Notes: a model not told the origin generated them from the sequence alone. Positions 35,253 through 44,823 are shown, counted from the stretch's first letter. The stretch is 64,000 nucleotides of DNA from Palsa-504 sp963819785 (GCA_963819785.1 CAWFXW010000037.1:186001-250000); one strand, 5' to 3'. Made by a program: numbers and translations.

Positions 35253-37379
35253 CTACTCCCTCAGCAGGGTTGCGATCCGGGCGGCGGCGCGGTCCGCGCC
35301 GCCGCGCGGGATCTTACGGTAACCGGGCCGGGCACCGCCTTCGGCAAGTGCCGTCCGCATCGTGGCGGCGAGTTGGTCGGCCGTGGTCGTGGTGTAGTCC
35401 ATCCGCAAGCCGGCCCGGTAGTGGTCGAGCCGGTGGCTCACGAAGTGCTGCTGCTCCCAGTGACGCCGCAGCGGGAAGTAGATGAACGGCCGCCCGGTGG
35501 CCACCAGTTCCATCGTCGTGGACAGGCCGCCCTGCACGACGGCCGCGTCGGCGCACGCCAGGTGCTCGAACAGGTCGGGCACATAGCCGCGCTTGTCCAT
35601 GCCTTCGATGTCGGGCAGCAGCCGGGGATCGATGCGCGGGCCGGTGACCAGGAGCATCCGCGCATCCGGCACCTGCTTGCGCAGCCGCCCGAACGCGTCG
35701 CAGGTCAGCTCGAGCAGGCTCACGCCCGCCGACGTGCCGCCCACCGCGGCCACCAGCAGCGGCTGGTCCTGGGGGTAGCCGAGCCGTCCCCGCAGCCGGG
35801 CGCGGTCACGGTAGGCGGCGGGGTCGAAGGGGAGCACATAGGGGACCGAGGTGAACCACCGGCCGGACCATGACCGGATGTCCGGCAGGCCGGGCCCGAA
35901 CGAGAGGTCGGGCAGCTCGTCGAACGAGCCGATGAACATGGACAGGTCGCGCAACCGGGGGAAACGCTCACGCTTCTCGATGGAGTCCGCGTTGTAGTCC
36001 GCGCACAACCCGGCTTCCCGTGAGTCGGCGGGATCGGTGGGCAGGAAGCCGATCACGTCGGTCATGAACACGTACGGCGCGATCTTCCGCTCGGGGTTCT
36101 CGTGCAGGAAGTAGTCGACCTCCCAGCACTCATCGCCCACCCACAGGTCGTAGGGAGTGTCCCGGACCACGTCGTCGAACAGCATGTAGTTCGCGCACAA
36201 GATCTCGTCCATCCGGCGGAAGGCGTAGAACGCGGGCAAGTCGTGCTGCGCGGCCTCGGACTCCCAGTGCGCCGACTCGGAAACCAGATCCGAGCTCGCC
36301 GGGTGGATAATCTCCCCGGCGCGGGCCAGTACCTCGGTCACCGGCGGCTGCGCCCACCAGTGGATTTCCAGGTCCGGCATCCGCTGCCGGAGCGACCGGG
36401 CAATGGCCAGGTCACGCTGGACGTGGCCGAGACCGATAGGGGAGGAGATCCACAGTGCCCGCTGGGGGCGGCTGTGCGTGACCGGCCAGGTGACCTGCTT
36501 GCGCTTGCGGCGGACCGTCCCGTCCACGAAGTCGCGGATGGCGTGGTTGACCACGACCGGGTACCGGACGTGCGGCGCGTGCCCGCCGTCTTCGATCACG
36601 AGCAGTTCGGCGTCGGTCAGCTCGGCGATCCGCCGTACCCGCTCGGGCGGGACCATCTTGTCCCGATCACCGCCGATCACCAGCACCGGGCAGGTCAGCG
36701 CCCGGCACAGGCGGATCGCCTCCTGCTCGTCGGCGACCTGCTGAGGCGCGTCGGCATCGCACAGCATGGTCTGCGCGTCGGTTTGCATGCCCCACTCGAC
36801 GAGGTCGTCGTAGGGCTTGGTGGAGTGCGGTTCGGTGGCGATCTGGGACATGAAGAACTCGACGTATCCCCGCCAGTCCCGCCGCCAGTAAAGCCGGTTC
36901 TCCTTCTCCCACCCCTCGGGGGCGGGGATCTCGTCCTCAAAGGAGTATCCGGTTCGTTCCCAGTAGTCGAGCGGCGGAATCGGCAGCGTCGGCCCGATGG
37001 TCACGATCCCGGTCACCCGCCGCGGTTGCGCGGCCGCGAGCAGCAGCGCCCAGGAGAAGCCGCTGCAGAACGCCGCGAGCACCGCCTGCCCGGTGCCGGT
37101 CGCGTCGAGCACGGCGCCGGCGTCGCTCGCGAAGGCGGTGTCGGCGTAGGCCGCGGGGTTCCGTGGCCGGTCGGACCGGCCGTTGCCGCGCGGGTCGAAG
37201 GTGATCACCCGGTAGTCCCTGGCCAGGAACGGCACCTGCATCTTCCAGTGCCTGGAGTCCACGATCGCCCACGTGGGCAGCAGCAGGATGGTCGGCTGGC
37301 CCGTGCCATGCACCTCGTAATGGATCCGCACGCCCGAATTGACCACGTAACCCGATTCATCGGGTAGTCGTGCGCGCAT
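35253..37379 (-). CDS. Alpha/beta hydrolase - GT-B glycosyltransferase fusion 1
   Basis: Bifunctional protein of 708 aa. Residues 1-295 are an alpha/beta hydrolase with oxyanion region LPTWAIVDSRHW, FDPRGNGRSDRP, a nucleophile elbow AFCSG with Cys105 where Ser is usual, an acid in GGDRDKMVPP and the His in EDGGHAPH. Residues about 310-708 are a GT-B glycosyltransferase related to MurG/UGT enzymes: ISSPIGLGHVQRDLAIA as the N-terminal GxGH motif, and AAVGGTSAG, GYVPDLFEH, ADAAVVQGGLSTTMELVATG as the donor site. ATG 37379 follows GGGAGTG and matches the paralogue start MRAR; a TTG at 37394 is less likely. First gene of the left arm, 57 nt after the shared box. Both activities are inferred. Confidence 0.85.
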   Translation of the reverse strand: MRARLPDESGYVVNSGVRIHYEVHGTGQPTILLLPTWAIVDSRHWKMQVPFLARDYRVITFDPRGNGRSDRPRNPAAYADTAFASDAGAVLDATGTGQAVLAAFCSGFSWALLLAAAQPRRVTGIVTIGPTLPIPPLDYWERTGYSFEDEIPAPEGWEKENRLYWRRDWRGYVEFFMSQIATEPHSTKPYDDLVEWGMQTDAQTMLCDADAPQQVADEQEAIRLCRALTCPVLVIGGDRDKMVPPERVRRIAELTDAELLVIEDGGHAPHVRYPVVVNHAIRDFVDGTVRRKRKQVTWPVTHSRPQRALWISSPIGLGHVQRDLAIARSLRQRMPDLEIHWWAQPPVTEVLARAGEIIHPASSDLVSESAHWESEAAQHDLPAFYAFRRMDEILCANYMLFDDVVRDTPYDLWVGDECWEVDYFLHENPERKIAPYVFMTDVIGFLPTDPADSREAGLCADYNADSIEKRERFPRLRDLSMFIGSFDELPDLSFGPGLPDIRSWSGRWFTSVPYVLPFDPAAYRDRARLRGRLGYPQDQPLLVAAVGGTSAGVSLLELTCDAFGRLRKQVPDARMLLVTGPRIDPRLLPDIEGMDKRGYVPDLFEHLACADAAVVQGGLSTTMELVATGRPFIYFPLRRHWEQQHFVSHRLDHYRAGLRMDYTTTTADQLAATMRTALAEGGARPGYRKIPRGGADRAAARIATLLRE

Positions 37380-37436
37380 CAGTTTCACTCCCAAACGGCC
37401 GGTAGCCAGCAGCGTAGGGCCTGCGGAAGAGCCGGG

Positions 37437-37459
37437 CTATCGGGGAAAACCACTACGTA
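37437..37459 (-). promoter_or_regulatory. Shared 23-bp box, left arm
   Basis: On the minus strand it fits TANGTAGNGG-N4-CCCCGATA, matching 39891-39913 at 16 of 23 positions. It ends exactly 57 nt before the ATG of fusion gene 1 and abuts the stop of the regulator gene. Probable activator or promoter site. Confidence 0.65.
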
Positions 37460-39878
37460 CTACACCGGGGCGGACAGGTGGTGCGTGGCGGCCCAGACCG
37501 CCACCTCGGCCCGGCTGCGGGCATCGAGCTTGGACATCACGTGGTGCAGGTGGACCTCGGCGGTCTTCTCGGAGATCCCGAGCACCCTGCCGATCTGCCG
37601 GTTGGTCCGGCCCGAGGCCACCAGCGCGGCAACCTGGCGCTCCCGCGGGGTGAGCGATACCTGAGGAGAACGATCCGGGTCACCCGGCGCCGTTCCCGAA
37701 GCGACGGCCAGGGCCAGGTCCGCCGCCTGATGAACAGGCATGGTCCGGCCCGCGTCGCTGAGCGTGCCGGGCATCCTGAGGCCCCAGCGCCCGGGCCAGG
37801 ACCTGCTCCACCGCCGAAGTCCTGGCCTGCTCGGTCTCAGGCTGGCGGGCGGCCACCCGCTCACGCAGCGCCGCGGCCGCCCCGATCAGCCGCGCGGCGC
37901 TCTCGTAGTGCGCCCGTTCGCTGGCCACATGGGCGAGCGCCTCCAGGCATTGGGCGACGCCCCGCAGGTCGTTGAGCTCGGTGTAGACCCGCAGCGCCTC
38001 GGCCAGCAGCGGGCTCGCTTCATCCAGGCGGCCGTGCGCGATCAGCGTCGTGCCGAGCCCCCATGCCGACCAGGCCGTCGCCCACGGATAGTCCAGCTCA
38101 CGGAAATCTCGCAGGCTGGCCCGGAGCAGTTCCGCGGCGCTCCCCAGGTCACCGTGGTCCCGGGCGAGCAGCCCTAGGTCGTGCCGGGCCCACGCCACGC
38201 CCTCCTTGCTGCCTCGCGCGCGGAACGCCGCCTCGGCCCGACGATGCCAGTCAGCGGACGTATCCCACTCGCCACCAGCGCGGGCCACGTGTCCCAGAAA
38301 CGCGGACGCGATCGCCGCGCGGCGCGCATCGCCGCGCCCTTCGCTGCGCTCGAGCGCGGTGAGCAAGGCGTCCTGGGCACGACCCATCTGCCCCGTCGCC
38401 CAGGCGAGAACCCCGGCCGCGATGAGCAGGCCAGCCTGGCCGTTCGCTATGGCGTCATCGCTTATAGCGGCCGGGTCATATCGGCCCGCGGTCAAGGGAA
38501 GAACCATGCCTACAAGCGCCTGGCCATGACCTGGGTCGCCATGGGTGTAGTGATACCAGCCGAGCACGGCGGCCAGCGAAAGCGCCCCGGCATCCCGCCC
38601 CGCGCCCAGACAGTAATCCAGCGCGGCGCGCAGATCCGCGTAGTGGCGGCCCACCCGAAGGAACCAGGTTCGCTCCTCCGACAGGCCGAGCAAGGCCTCG
38701 AACTGCGCCGCGAGAACCGCGTAGTACTCGGCATGCCTGGCCCGCGTCTCCTCGGCTTCGTCGTGGGCGGTCAGCTGCTCCGCCGCGTACTCACGCAGGC
38801 TCTCCAGCATCGAGAACTCGGCGGTCTGCTCGTCACCGGGCAACCGCCGGATCAGGCTCTTGTCGAGCAGCGACTCCACCATCGCGAGTACGTCGTCCCC
38901 GTCGACAACGCACACGCTGCCCACGTCGGCCAGGGTCCAGCTGCCAGCGAACACCGACAGCCTGCGGAACAGCGCGCGCTCGGCGGAGTCGAGCAGTTCA
39001 TAGCTCCAGGCGATGGCATTGCGCAGCGCACGCTGCCGGACCGGCACGTCCCGTGTCCCGGAGGCCAGCACGTCCATCCTGCTGGCGAGCCGGAAGACCA
39101 GCTCGCCGGGGGTCAGGACCTTCAGTCGGGCCGCGGCCAGCTCGATCGCCAGCGGCAGGCCCTCGAGCCGGACGCACGCGCTGGCCAGCAACAGCGCATT
39201 AGCCGGGGTGAGGCCGAAGCCCGGGTTCGTCCGGCGCGCGCGATCAAGCAGCAGCGCCACTGACGGATTAGCCGCCAGGCCGCCGAGATCGGCGATGTGC
39301 GCCGGCGCGGGCATGGCCAGCGGCGGCACCGGGAACTCCTGCTCGGCGGACAGCCGGAGCCGTTCCCGGCTGGTAGCAAGAACCCGCAGCCGCGGGCAGG
39401 CGGCGAGCACCCGGCCGACGTCCGGGGCCGCGGCCAGGAGATGCTCGCAGTTGTCCAGGACCACGAGCTGCTCATCGTGGCCCAGCGTGGCAGCCAGCTG
39501 GCCGGTCAGGTCCGCACCGCCCCGCGGCTCGACACCCAGCGCCTGAGCCAGTTCGGGCAGCACCAGCGCCGGATCCCGGACCGGGGCCAGGTCGACGAAC
39601 ACCGCTGGGCAGCCGCTGCGCTCGACGCAGGCCGACGCGCAGGCGACAGCGAGACGGGTCTTGCCGATGCCCGGCGGCCCGGTAAGGGTGACCAGTCGCG
39701 CGTGCGGATACGCGAGCATCTGGGACAGCGTCTCAAGCTCCCCGTCCCGGCCGACGAACAGGTCGGCTGGCGACGGCAGGCGACTGTGCGGTACCCGCCC
39801 CGCGTCTCGCATCCGACTGCCCCGCCCATTTCCTCTACCCGTGCAGCCAGGAGGCCATAACCGAGCATACGACGGCAT
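37460..39878 (-). pseudogene. AAA-type LuxR-family regulator (LAL-like), HTH out of frame
   Basis: Large regulator of the ATPase plus LuxR-HTH type. The NB-ARC-like ATPase (Walker A TGPPGIGKT, Walker B LVVLDNCEHLL, LATSRERL) is followed by helical and TPR-like repeats (residues about 390-700). The LuxR helix-turn-helix (LTPRERQVAALVASGRTNRQ then IGRVLGISEKTAEVHLHHVM) is complete but in another frame. The frames join near 37780, after LARALG, so one indel separates sensor from DNA-binding domain. The ATG at 39878 or the one at 39812 may be the start. Sits between two arms that share a DNA box and is their likely activator. Confidence 0.82.
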
Positions 39879-39890
39879 GGCCCGTAGATC

Positions 39891-39913
39891 TATGTAGGGG
39901 GAACCCCCGATAC
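39891..39913 (+). promoter_or_regulatory. Shared 23-bp box, right arm
   Basis: TANGTAGNGG-N4-CCCCGATA on the plus strand, containing the palindrome GGGGGAACCCCC (39897-39908). It ends exactly 57 nt before the osmC-type ATG (39971), the same spacing and orientation as the left-arm copy. Confidence 0.65.
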
Positions 39914-39970
39914 CGCGGTGACAGCCTGTGCACGTACAACGGTTTCATCCTGACAACCAAGGAGACACCG

Positions 39971-40531
39971 ATGACCATCACCGACAACCCCGTCGACAAC
40001 GGCGTGAACGTGCAGGCCCTGCTCGGCGCGCGTGAAGCGCTCTCGGCCACGCCGGAAGCGGCCGACTTCACCTGGCGGGCCAGCTGCAGCTGGCAAAACG
40101 GCACCCACAGCCGGTCCACCGTCGCCGGCTTCACCGGCCTGGGCGCGGAGCAGCAGCACCGCGTCACCTACGAGTTCGACGTCGACCACCCCGAGTGCTT
40201 CGCCTCCGAGGACAACGGCGCCACGCCGGTGGAGTACATACTGGTCGGCCTGGCCGGGTGCCTGACCGCCGGCGTCGCCTCGGTCGCCCAGATGCGCGGC
40301 ATCCAGCTCCGTTCGGTCACGGCCACGATCGAGGGCCAGATGAACGTCCTGGGAATCCTGGGGGCTGACCCCGACATCCGCAACGGCTTCGACGCGATCA
40401 CCGTCCGGTTCGCCGTCGACGCCGACGCCTCCCGCGAGGACCTCGAGGCGCTGATCGCTCAGTCGCAGAAGCGCTCGGCGGTGTTCGACGTGGTGGCCAA
40501 CCCGACGAAGATCCTCGTCGAGCTGGCCTGA
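39971..40531 (+). CDS. OsmC/Ohr-family protein
   Basis: A 186-aa protein of the OsmC fold, whose members reduce organic hydroperoxides as dimers. The first reactive Cys is in LVGLAGCLTAG. The second Cys of true Ohr/OsmC peroxidases is replaced by Ser in QKRSAVFD, so this is probably a YhfA/OsmC-like member of uncertain activity. The N-terminal 45 residues extend the usual domain. CAAGGAG precedes the ATG. First gene of the right arm; the monooxygenase starts 23 bp after it. A role in handling peroxide made by that flavoenzyme is a guess. Confidence 0.82.
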   Translation: MTITDNPVDNGVNVQALLGAREALSATPEAADFTWRASCSWQNGTHSRSTVAGFTGLGAEQQHRVTYEFDVDHPECFASEDNGATPVEYILVGLAGCLTAGVASVAQMRGIQLRSVTATIEGQMNVLGILGADPDIRNGFDAITVRFAVDADASREDLEALIAQSQKRSAVFDVVANPTKILVELA

Positions 40532-40554
40532 CCACCGCGGCCGGTAAGCAAAGC

Positions 40555-41799
40555 ATGATCCAGGCCACGGCAGTCGTCGTCGGTGCCGGGCACGCCGGCC
40601 TGGCCATGAGCCGCCGCCTCACCGAACGCTCGATCGACCACGTCGTACTCGAGCGCGGTGAGGTGGCGAACTCGTGGCGCACCCAGCGCTGGCCGAGCCT
40701 GCGGCTGCTCACCCCCAACTGGCAGACCCGGCTGCCCGGCCATCCTTACGGCGGCGATGACCCCGACGGCTTCATGCCCGCCGCCGACCTTGCCGCCACC
40801 ATCACCCGCTACGCCCGCCTGATCAGCGCACCGGTCCGCACCGCCACCACCGCGCACAACGTGTGCACCACGCCGGGCGGCTTCCAGATCCAGGCCAACG
40901 ACGACCTGCTCCACGCGAAGACCGTCGTGCTCGCCACCGGGGCGTGCACCCGGCCGGCGATCCCGTCCGTCGCCGGCGCGGTACCGCCGTCGATCACGAC
41001 CCTCACCCCGCTCGCCTACCGCGATCCCGGCCAGCTCCCCGACGGCGGGGTCCTGGTGGTCGGGGCGTCAGCCACCGGCGTCCAGCTCGCCGCCGAGATC
41101 CACCGGTCGGGCCGCCCGGTGACCCTGGCGGTCGGCGAGCACGTCCGGCTGCCCCGCACCTACCGCGGCCGCGACATCTTCTGGTGGCTGGAGGCGACCG
41201 GCCTGCTAGCCGAACGTTACGACCAGATCGACGACCTCACCCGGGCCCGCCACCTTCCCTCGCCGCAGCTCACCGGAACCCCGGAAGCCGTGACGACCGA
41301 CCTCAACTCGCTGACGGCGCTGGGCATCCGCCTGGTGGGCCGCCTGGGCCGGGTCGTCGGCGGGGTGGCCCAGTTCTCCGGGGGACTCGCCAACACCTGC
41401 AGGCTCGCCGACCTGAAGATGAACCGGTTCCTGACCCGGGCCGACCAGTGGGCCACGGCGTCGGGCCTGGACGACGAGCTGCCACCCGCGCACCGGTTCG
41501 CGCCCACGCGGGTCGATCCCGGCACCCCGCTGGAGCTGGACCTGACCCGCGGGGAGATCACCACGGTGGTGTGGGCGACAGGTTTCCGGCCCGACCACTC
41601 CTGGCTCGACATCCCGGTGCGTGACCGAACCGGCCGCATCCGCCACGACGGCGGCGTGGTCACCGGGGCGCCCGGCCTCTACGTCCTCGGCCTGCCCGTG
41701 CTCCGCACCCGCGCGTCAACCTACATTCACGGCACCGGGCAGGACTCCGAGGCGCTGGCCGACCACCTGCGCTCGTTCCTCGGCAGCCGGCCCCGATGA
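40555..41799 (+). CDS. FAD/NAD(P)-binding flavin monooxygenase (CzcO-like)
   Basis: A 414-aa two-dinucleotide-binding flavoprotein. The FAD motif is VVVGAGHAGLAMS (residues 7-19), the middle VVLATG, and the NADPH motif VLVVGASATGVQLA (about residues 166-179). VVWATGFRPD and GLYVLGLP mark the C-terminal FAD-contact strands. It lacks the FxGxxxHxxxW fingerprint of Baeyer-Villiger enzymes, so an N- or C-hydroxylating or reductase-type activity is as likely. Located between osmC and fusion gene 2 with short gaps (23 and 31 bp), so it belongs to the right-arm operon. Confidence 0.85.
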   Translation: MIQATAVVVGAGHAGLAMSRRLTERSIDHVVLERGEVANSWRTQRWPSLRLLTPNWQTRLPGHPYGGDDPDGFMPAADLAATITRYARLISAPVRTATTAHNVCTTPGGFQIQANDDLLHAKTVVLATGACTRPAIPSVAGAVPPSITTLTPLAYRDPGQLPDGGVLVVGASATGVQLAAEIHRSGRPVTLAVGEHVRLPRTYRGRDIFWWLEATGLLAERYDQIDDLTRARHLPSPQLTGTPEAVTTDLNSLTALGIRLVGRLGRVVGGVAQFSGGLANTCRLADLKMNRFLTRADQWATASGLDDELPPAHRFAPTRVDPGTPLELDLTRGEITTVVWATGFRPDHSWLDIPVRDRTGRIRHDGGVVTGAPGLYVLGLPVLRTRASTYIHGTGQDSEALADHLRSFLGSRPR

Positions 41800-41830
41800 T
41801 AGAGCAGCAACGATAACCAGGGAGGCGGCC

Positions 41831-43978
41831 ATGCGGGCGAGGTATCCCGACACGGAGGGCTTCATCGAACGTGACGGCGTCAAGGTCGGCTACGAGGTGT
41901 TCGGGGCGGGCGAACCCGCGGTGGTGTTCCCCCCGATCGACGGGATCGTGCACTCCCGGTGCTGGAAAGCGCAGGTGCCGTACCTGGCCCGCTCCTTCAA
42001 GGTGGTCACCATCGACCCGCGCGGCAACGGCCGGTCCGACCGGCCGCAGTCGGCCGAGGCCTACGCCGACACCGAGTGGGTGGCCGACACGATCGCGGTC
42101 ATGGACGCCACAGGCGTCGACCGCGCGGTCCTGGTCGGGATGTGCACCAGCGGCTGGCGGGCGCTGCTGACCGCGGGCCAGCACCCCGATCGGGTGCTCG
42201 GCGTGGTGACCATGGAGACCTGGGCGCCGTTCCTCACCCCGCCGCTGCCCGCCCGCACTCAGTACGGCTTCGACGAGGTCCTCGACACCGAGGAGGGCTG
42301 GGCCAAGTGCAACCGGCACTACTGGCTGCGCGACTGGCGGGGCTACGCCGAGTTCTTCTTCGGAGAGCTGCTGTCCGAGCCGCACTCCACCAAGCAGCAT
42401 GAAGACTGCGTTGGCTGGGCGATAGAGATCGGCCCGGAGACGATGCTGCTGCACGACGACGGACCGGTCGCGTCGACGACCCGCGAGGAGACCGAGGCGC
42501 TGCTGCGCCGGGTGAGCTGCCCGGTCTTGGTCGTCCACGGGCGGGAGGACCGCTGCCAGCCGTTCGAGCGCGGCGAGCGGGTCGCCGAGGTCACCGGCGG
42601 CGAGCTGCTGGTCCTGGAGGGCGCAGGGCATCTGCCCCAAGCCCGGGAGCCCGTCGTGGTCAACCATGCGATCAAAGAGTTCGCGGACCGCTTCCGTCCC
42701 GCGAAGCCGGTCACACCGATCCGGCGCACCTGGACCAGGCCGCCGAACCGCCCCAAGCGAGTGCTCTACGTCTCCTCGCCCATCGGACTCGGGCACGCGC
42801 GCCGCGACCTGGCCATCGCCGATGAGCTGCGTGCGCTCCGCCCGGGCCTGGAGGTCCACTGGCTGGCCCAGCACCCGGTCACTGAACTGCTGAAGCGGCG
42901 GGGCGAGCTTATCCACCCCGCCTCGGCCGCCCTGGCCAGCGAGTCCGGGCATATGGAGAGCGAGGCCGCCGAGCACGACCTGCACGCCTTCCAGGCCCTC
43001 CGGACCATGGACGAGATCATGGTCAGCAACTTCATGGTGTTCGACGACCTGGTCCGGGACGAGCCGTACGACCTGTGGGTCGGCGACGAGGCCTGGGACA
43101 TCGACTACTTCCTGCATGAGAACCCCGAGCTCAAGCGGGCGCCCTACGCCTGGATGACCGACTTCGTGGGCTGGCTGCCGATGCCGGACGGCGGAGAGCG
43201 GGAGCGGGCCCTGACCGCCGACTACAACGCGGAGATGATCGAGCAGATCGCCCGCTTCCCCAGCCTGCGGGATCACTCCGTGTTCGTCGGCAACCCCGCC
43301 GACGTGGTGCCGGACGCCTTCGGGGACTCGCTGCCCGTGATCCGCGACTGGGTCGAGCAGAACTACCAGTTCTCCGGCTATGTCACCGGGATCTCGCCCA
43401 GCTTTTCTGGCCGCCTGCGGCGGCGGGCCGACCACGACGCCATCCGCGCGGACCTGGGATACCGGCCCGACGAGAAGGTCTGCGTGGTCACGGTCGGCGG
43501 CTCGGGTGTGGGCACCGACTTGCTCCGCCGGGTGGTGGCAGCTTTCCCGGAGGCCAAGCGGCTGGTGCCCGAATTGAGGATGATCCTGGTAGCCGGGCCC
43601 CGGATCGACCCGGACCCCTTGGCCTCCCTGGGATCCCATGACGGGCTTGAGGTCCATGGCTACGTTCACGACCTCTACCGGCATCTGGCGGCCTGCGATC
43701 TGGCGGTGGTGCAAGGCGGCCTGACCACCACCATGGAGCTCACCGCGAGCCAGCGGCCGTTCATCTACGTGCCGCTGCGGTACCACTTCGAGCAGAACTT
43801 CCATGTCAGGCACCGGCTGGCTCAGTACGGTGCGGGCCGGTGCGTTGACTACGAACAGACCAGACCCGAAACACTGGCCGCGGCGATAGCCGAGGAGATC
43901 GCGCGTCCGGTGAGCTACCGGCCCGTGGAGACAGACGGTGCGAAACGAGCCGCAGCCCTCCTGGCCGAGCTCATCTGA
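41831..43978 (+). CDS. Alpha/beta hydrolase - GT-B glycosyltransferase fusion 2
   Basis: Paralogue of fusion 1, 715 aa, alignable from end to end. Hydrolase domain (1-300): IDPRGNGRSDRP, elbow GMCTS with Cys105 at the same residue number as in fusion 1, acid in GREDRC and His in EGAGHLPQ. GT-B domain (about 315-715): VSSPIGLGHARRDLAIADEL, then VTVGGSGVGTDLL, GYVHDLYRH and CDLAVVQGGLTTTMELTAS. ATG 41831 follows AGGGAGGCGG. A longer frame from 41621 overlaps the monooxygenase and is not used. Last gene of the right arm; its 3' end overlaps the convergent glycosylase gene by 64 bp. Two retained copies suggest two related acceptors. Confidence 0.85.
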   Translation: MRARYPDTEGFIERDGVKVGYEVFGAGEPAVVFPPIDGIVHSRCWKAQVPYLARSFKVVTIDPRGNGRSDRPQSAEAYADTEWVADTIAVMDATGVDRAVLVGMCTSGWRALLTAGQHPDRVLGVVTMETWAPFLTPPLPARTQYGFDEVLDTEEGWAKCNRHYWLRDWRGYAEFFFGELLSEPHSTKQHEDCVGWAIEIGPETMLLHDDGPVASTTREETEALLRRVSCPVLVVHGREDRCQPFERGERVAEVTGGELLVLEGAGHLPQAREPVVVNHAIKEFADRFRPAKPVTPIRRTWTRPPNRPKRVLYVSSPIGLGHARRDLAIADELRALRPGLEVHWLAQHPVTELLKRRGELIHPASAALASESGHMESEAAEHDLHAFQALRTMDEIMVSNFMVFDDLVRDEPYDLWVGDEAWDIDYFLHENPELKRAPYAWMTDFVGWLPMPDGGERERALTADYNAEMIEQIARFPSLRDHSVFVGNPADVVPDAFGDSLPVIRDWVEQNYQFSGYVTGISPSFSGRLRRRADHDAIRADLGYRPDEKVCVVTVGGSGVGTDLLRRVVAAFPEAKRLVPELRMILVAGPRIDPDPLASLGSHDGLEVHGYVHDLYRHLAACDLAVVQGGLTTTMELTASQRPFIYVPLRYHFEQNFHVRHRLAQYGAGRCVDYEQTRPETLAAAIAEEIARPVSYRPVETDGAKRAAALLAELI

Positions 43979-44823
43979 GAGCCGGCCCCGGTGACTCCCG
44001 GTAAGGTCTGTTCCCGGGAGCACCACCAGGTGGACCGGCCGCCGACGATGCCATGCACCATCGGCGCGCCGCAGCGCGGGCAGATGCCGCCCGGGCGGCG
44101 GGCCGCGATCACGTCGCCGGTATGCGCGCCGCCGCCCGGTGCCAGCGCGCTGGCCAGCACCTTCCGCAGCGCCCGGTAGAGCCGGTCGACGTCGCGAGGT
44201 CGCAGGCGGTTGACCGGTGTGGCGGGTGGCACCTTGGCCTGCCACAAGATCTCGTCGGCCAGCAGGTTCCCCACCCCGGCCAGCTTGGACTGGTCCAGCA
44301 GGCGGGCCTTGACCGCGATCGTCCCCCGGGCCATCACCGCCCGGAACTGAGCAGGCGTGATCTCGGCCGCGTCCGGGCCGAGCGCGTCGATGTCGGGGTT
44401 GAGCACGATGCGCCCGAGCCGGCGCTTGTCGAACAGGGCCAGCCGGCCGCCGTCGGCGAACTCGAGCGTGAAGCGATCCCATTCGGCCTTGCGCGGCTGC
44501 GCGTCCCGGCCGGCTGGGTCGCCGCCCTCGGCGACCCAGCCGTCCGGGGCGGTGACCACGATGCGGCCGCTCATGCCCAGGTGGATGCCGAGGTCGGGTC
44601 CGGGGACGGTGGAGCCGTCCAGGCCCGAGGTCTCGCACCACATGGTCTTGCCGCGCCGGTGCGCCGCGGTCAGCGTACGCCCGGTGAGAGCTTCGCGCAG
44701 CTCACCGGGGGAGTGGGGGCGGCAGACGAAGGTATCCGCGTCGTCCACGCCGATGATGCGCCGGCCCAAGGCCAGGTCCGCGATCAGTCGGCGTGCGATC
44801 TCGACCTCAGGCTCCTCCGGCAT
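43915..44823 (-). CDS. Fpg/Nei-family DNA glycosylase
   Basis: Base-excision repair enzyme, 302 aa. The catalytic N-terminus MPEEPEVEIARR has Pro2 and Glu3; most relatives have MPELPEVE. LGMSGRI, the helix-two-turn-helix segment VGNLLADEILWQAKV and the lesion loop are present. The zinc finger is CPRCGAPMVHGIVGGRSTWW then CSREQ: the fourth Cys is replaced by Glu, so metal binding is doubtful. It abuts the upstream HD-domain gene and its 3' end overlaps fusion gene 2 tail to tail. Substrate range (oxidised pyrimidine or purine) is not clear. Confidence 0.85.
   Translation of the reverse strand: MPEEPEVEIARRLIADLALGRRIIGVDDADTFVCRPHSPGELREALTGRTLTAAHRRGKTMWCETSGLDGSTVPGPDLGIHLGMSGRIVVTAPDGWVAEGGDPAGRDAQPRKAEWDRFTLEFADGGRLALFDKRRLGRIVLNPDIDALGPDAAEITPAQFRAVMARGTIAVKARLLDQSKLAGVGNLLADEILWQAKVPPATPVNRLRPRDVDRLYRALRKVLASALAPGGGAHTGDVIAARRPGGICPRCGAPMVHGIVGGRSTWWCSREQTLPGVTGAGSQMSSARRAAARFAPSVSTGR

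Noticed and set aside
41660..44641. A 993-codon open frame on the minus strand
   Set aside because: It lies antisense to fusion gene 2 and the glycosylase and is Arg/Gly/Pro-rich without any family motif. A GC-bias shadow.
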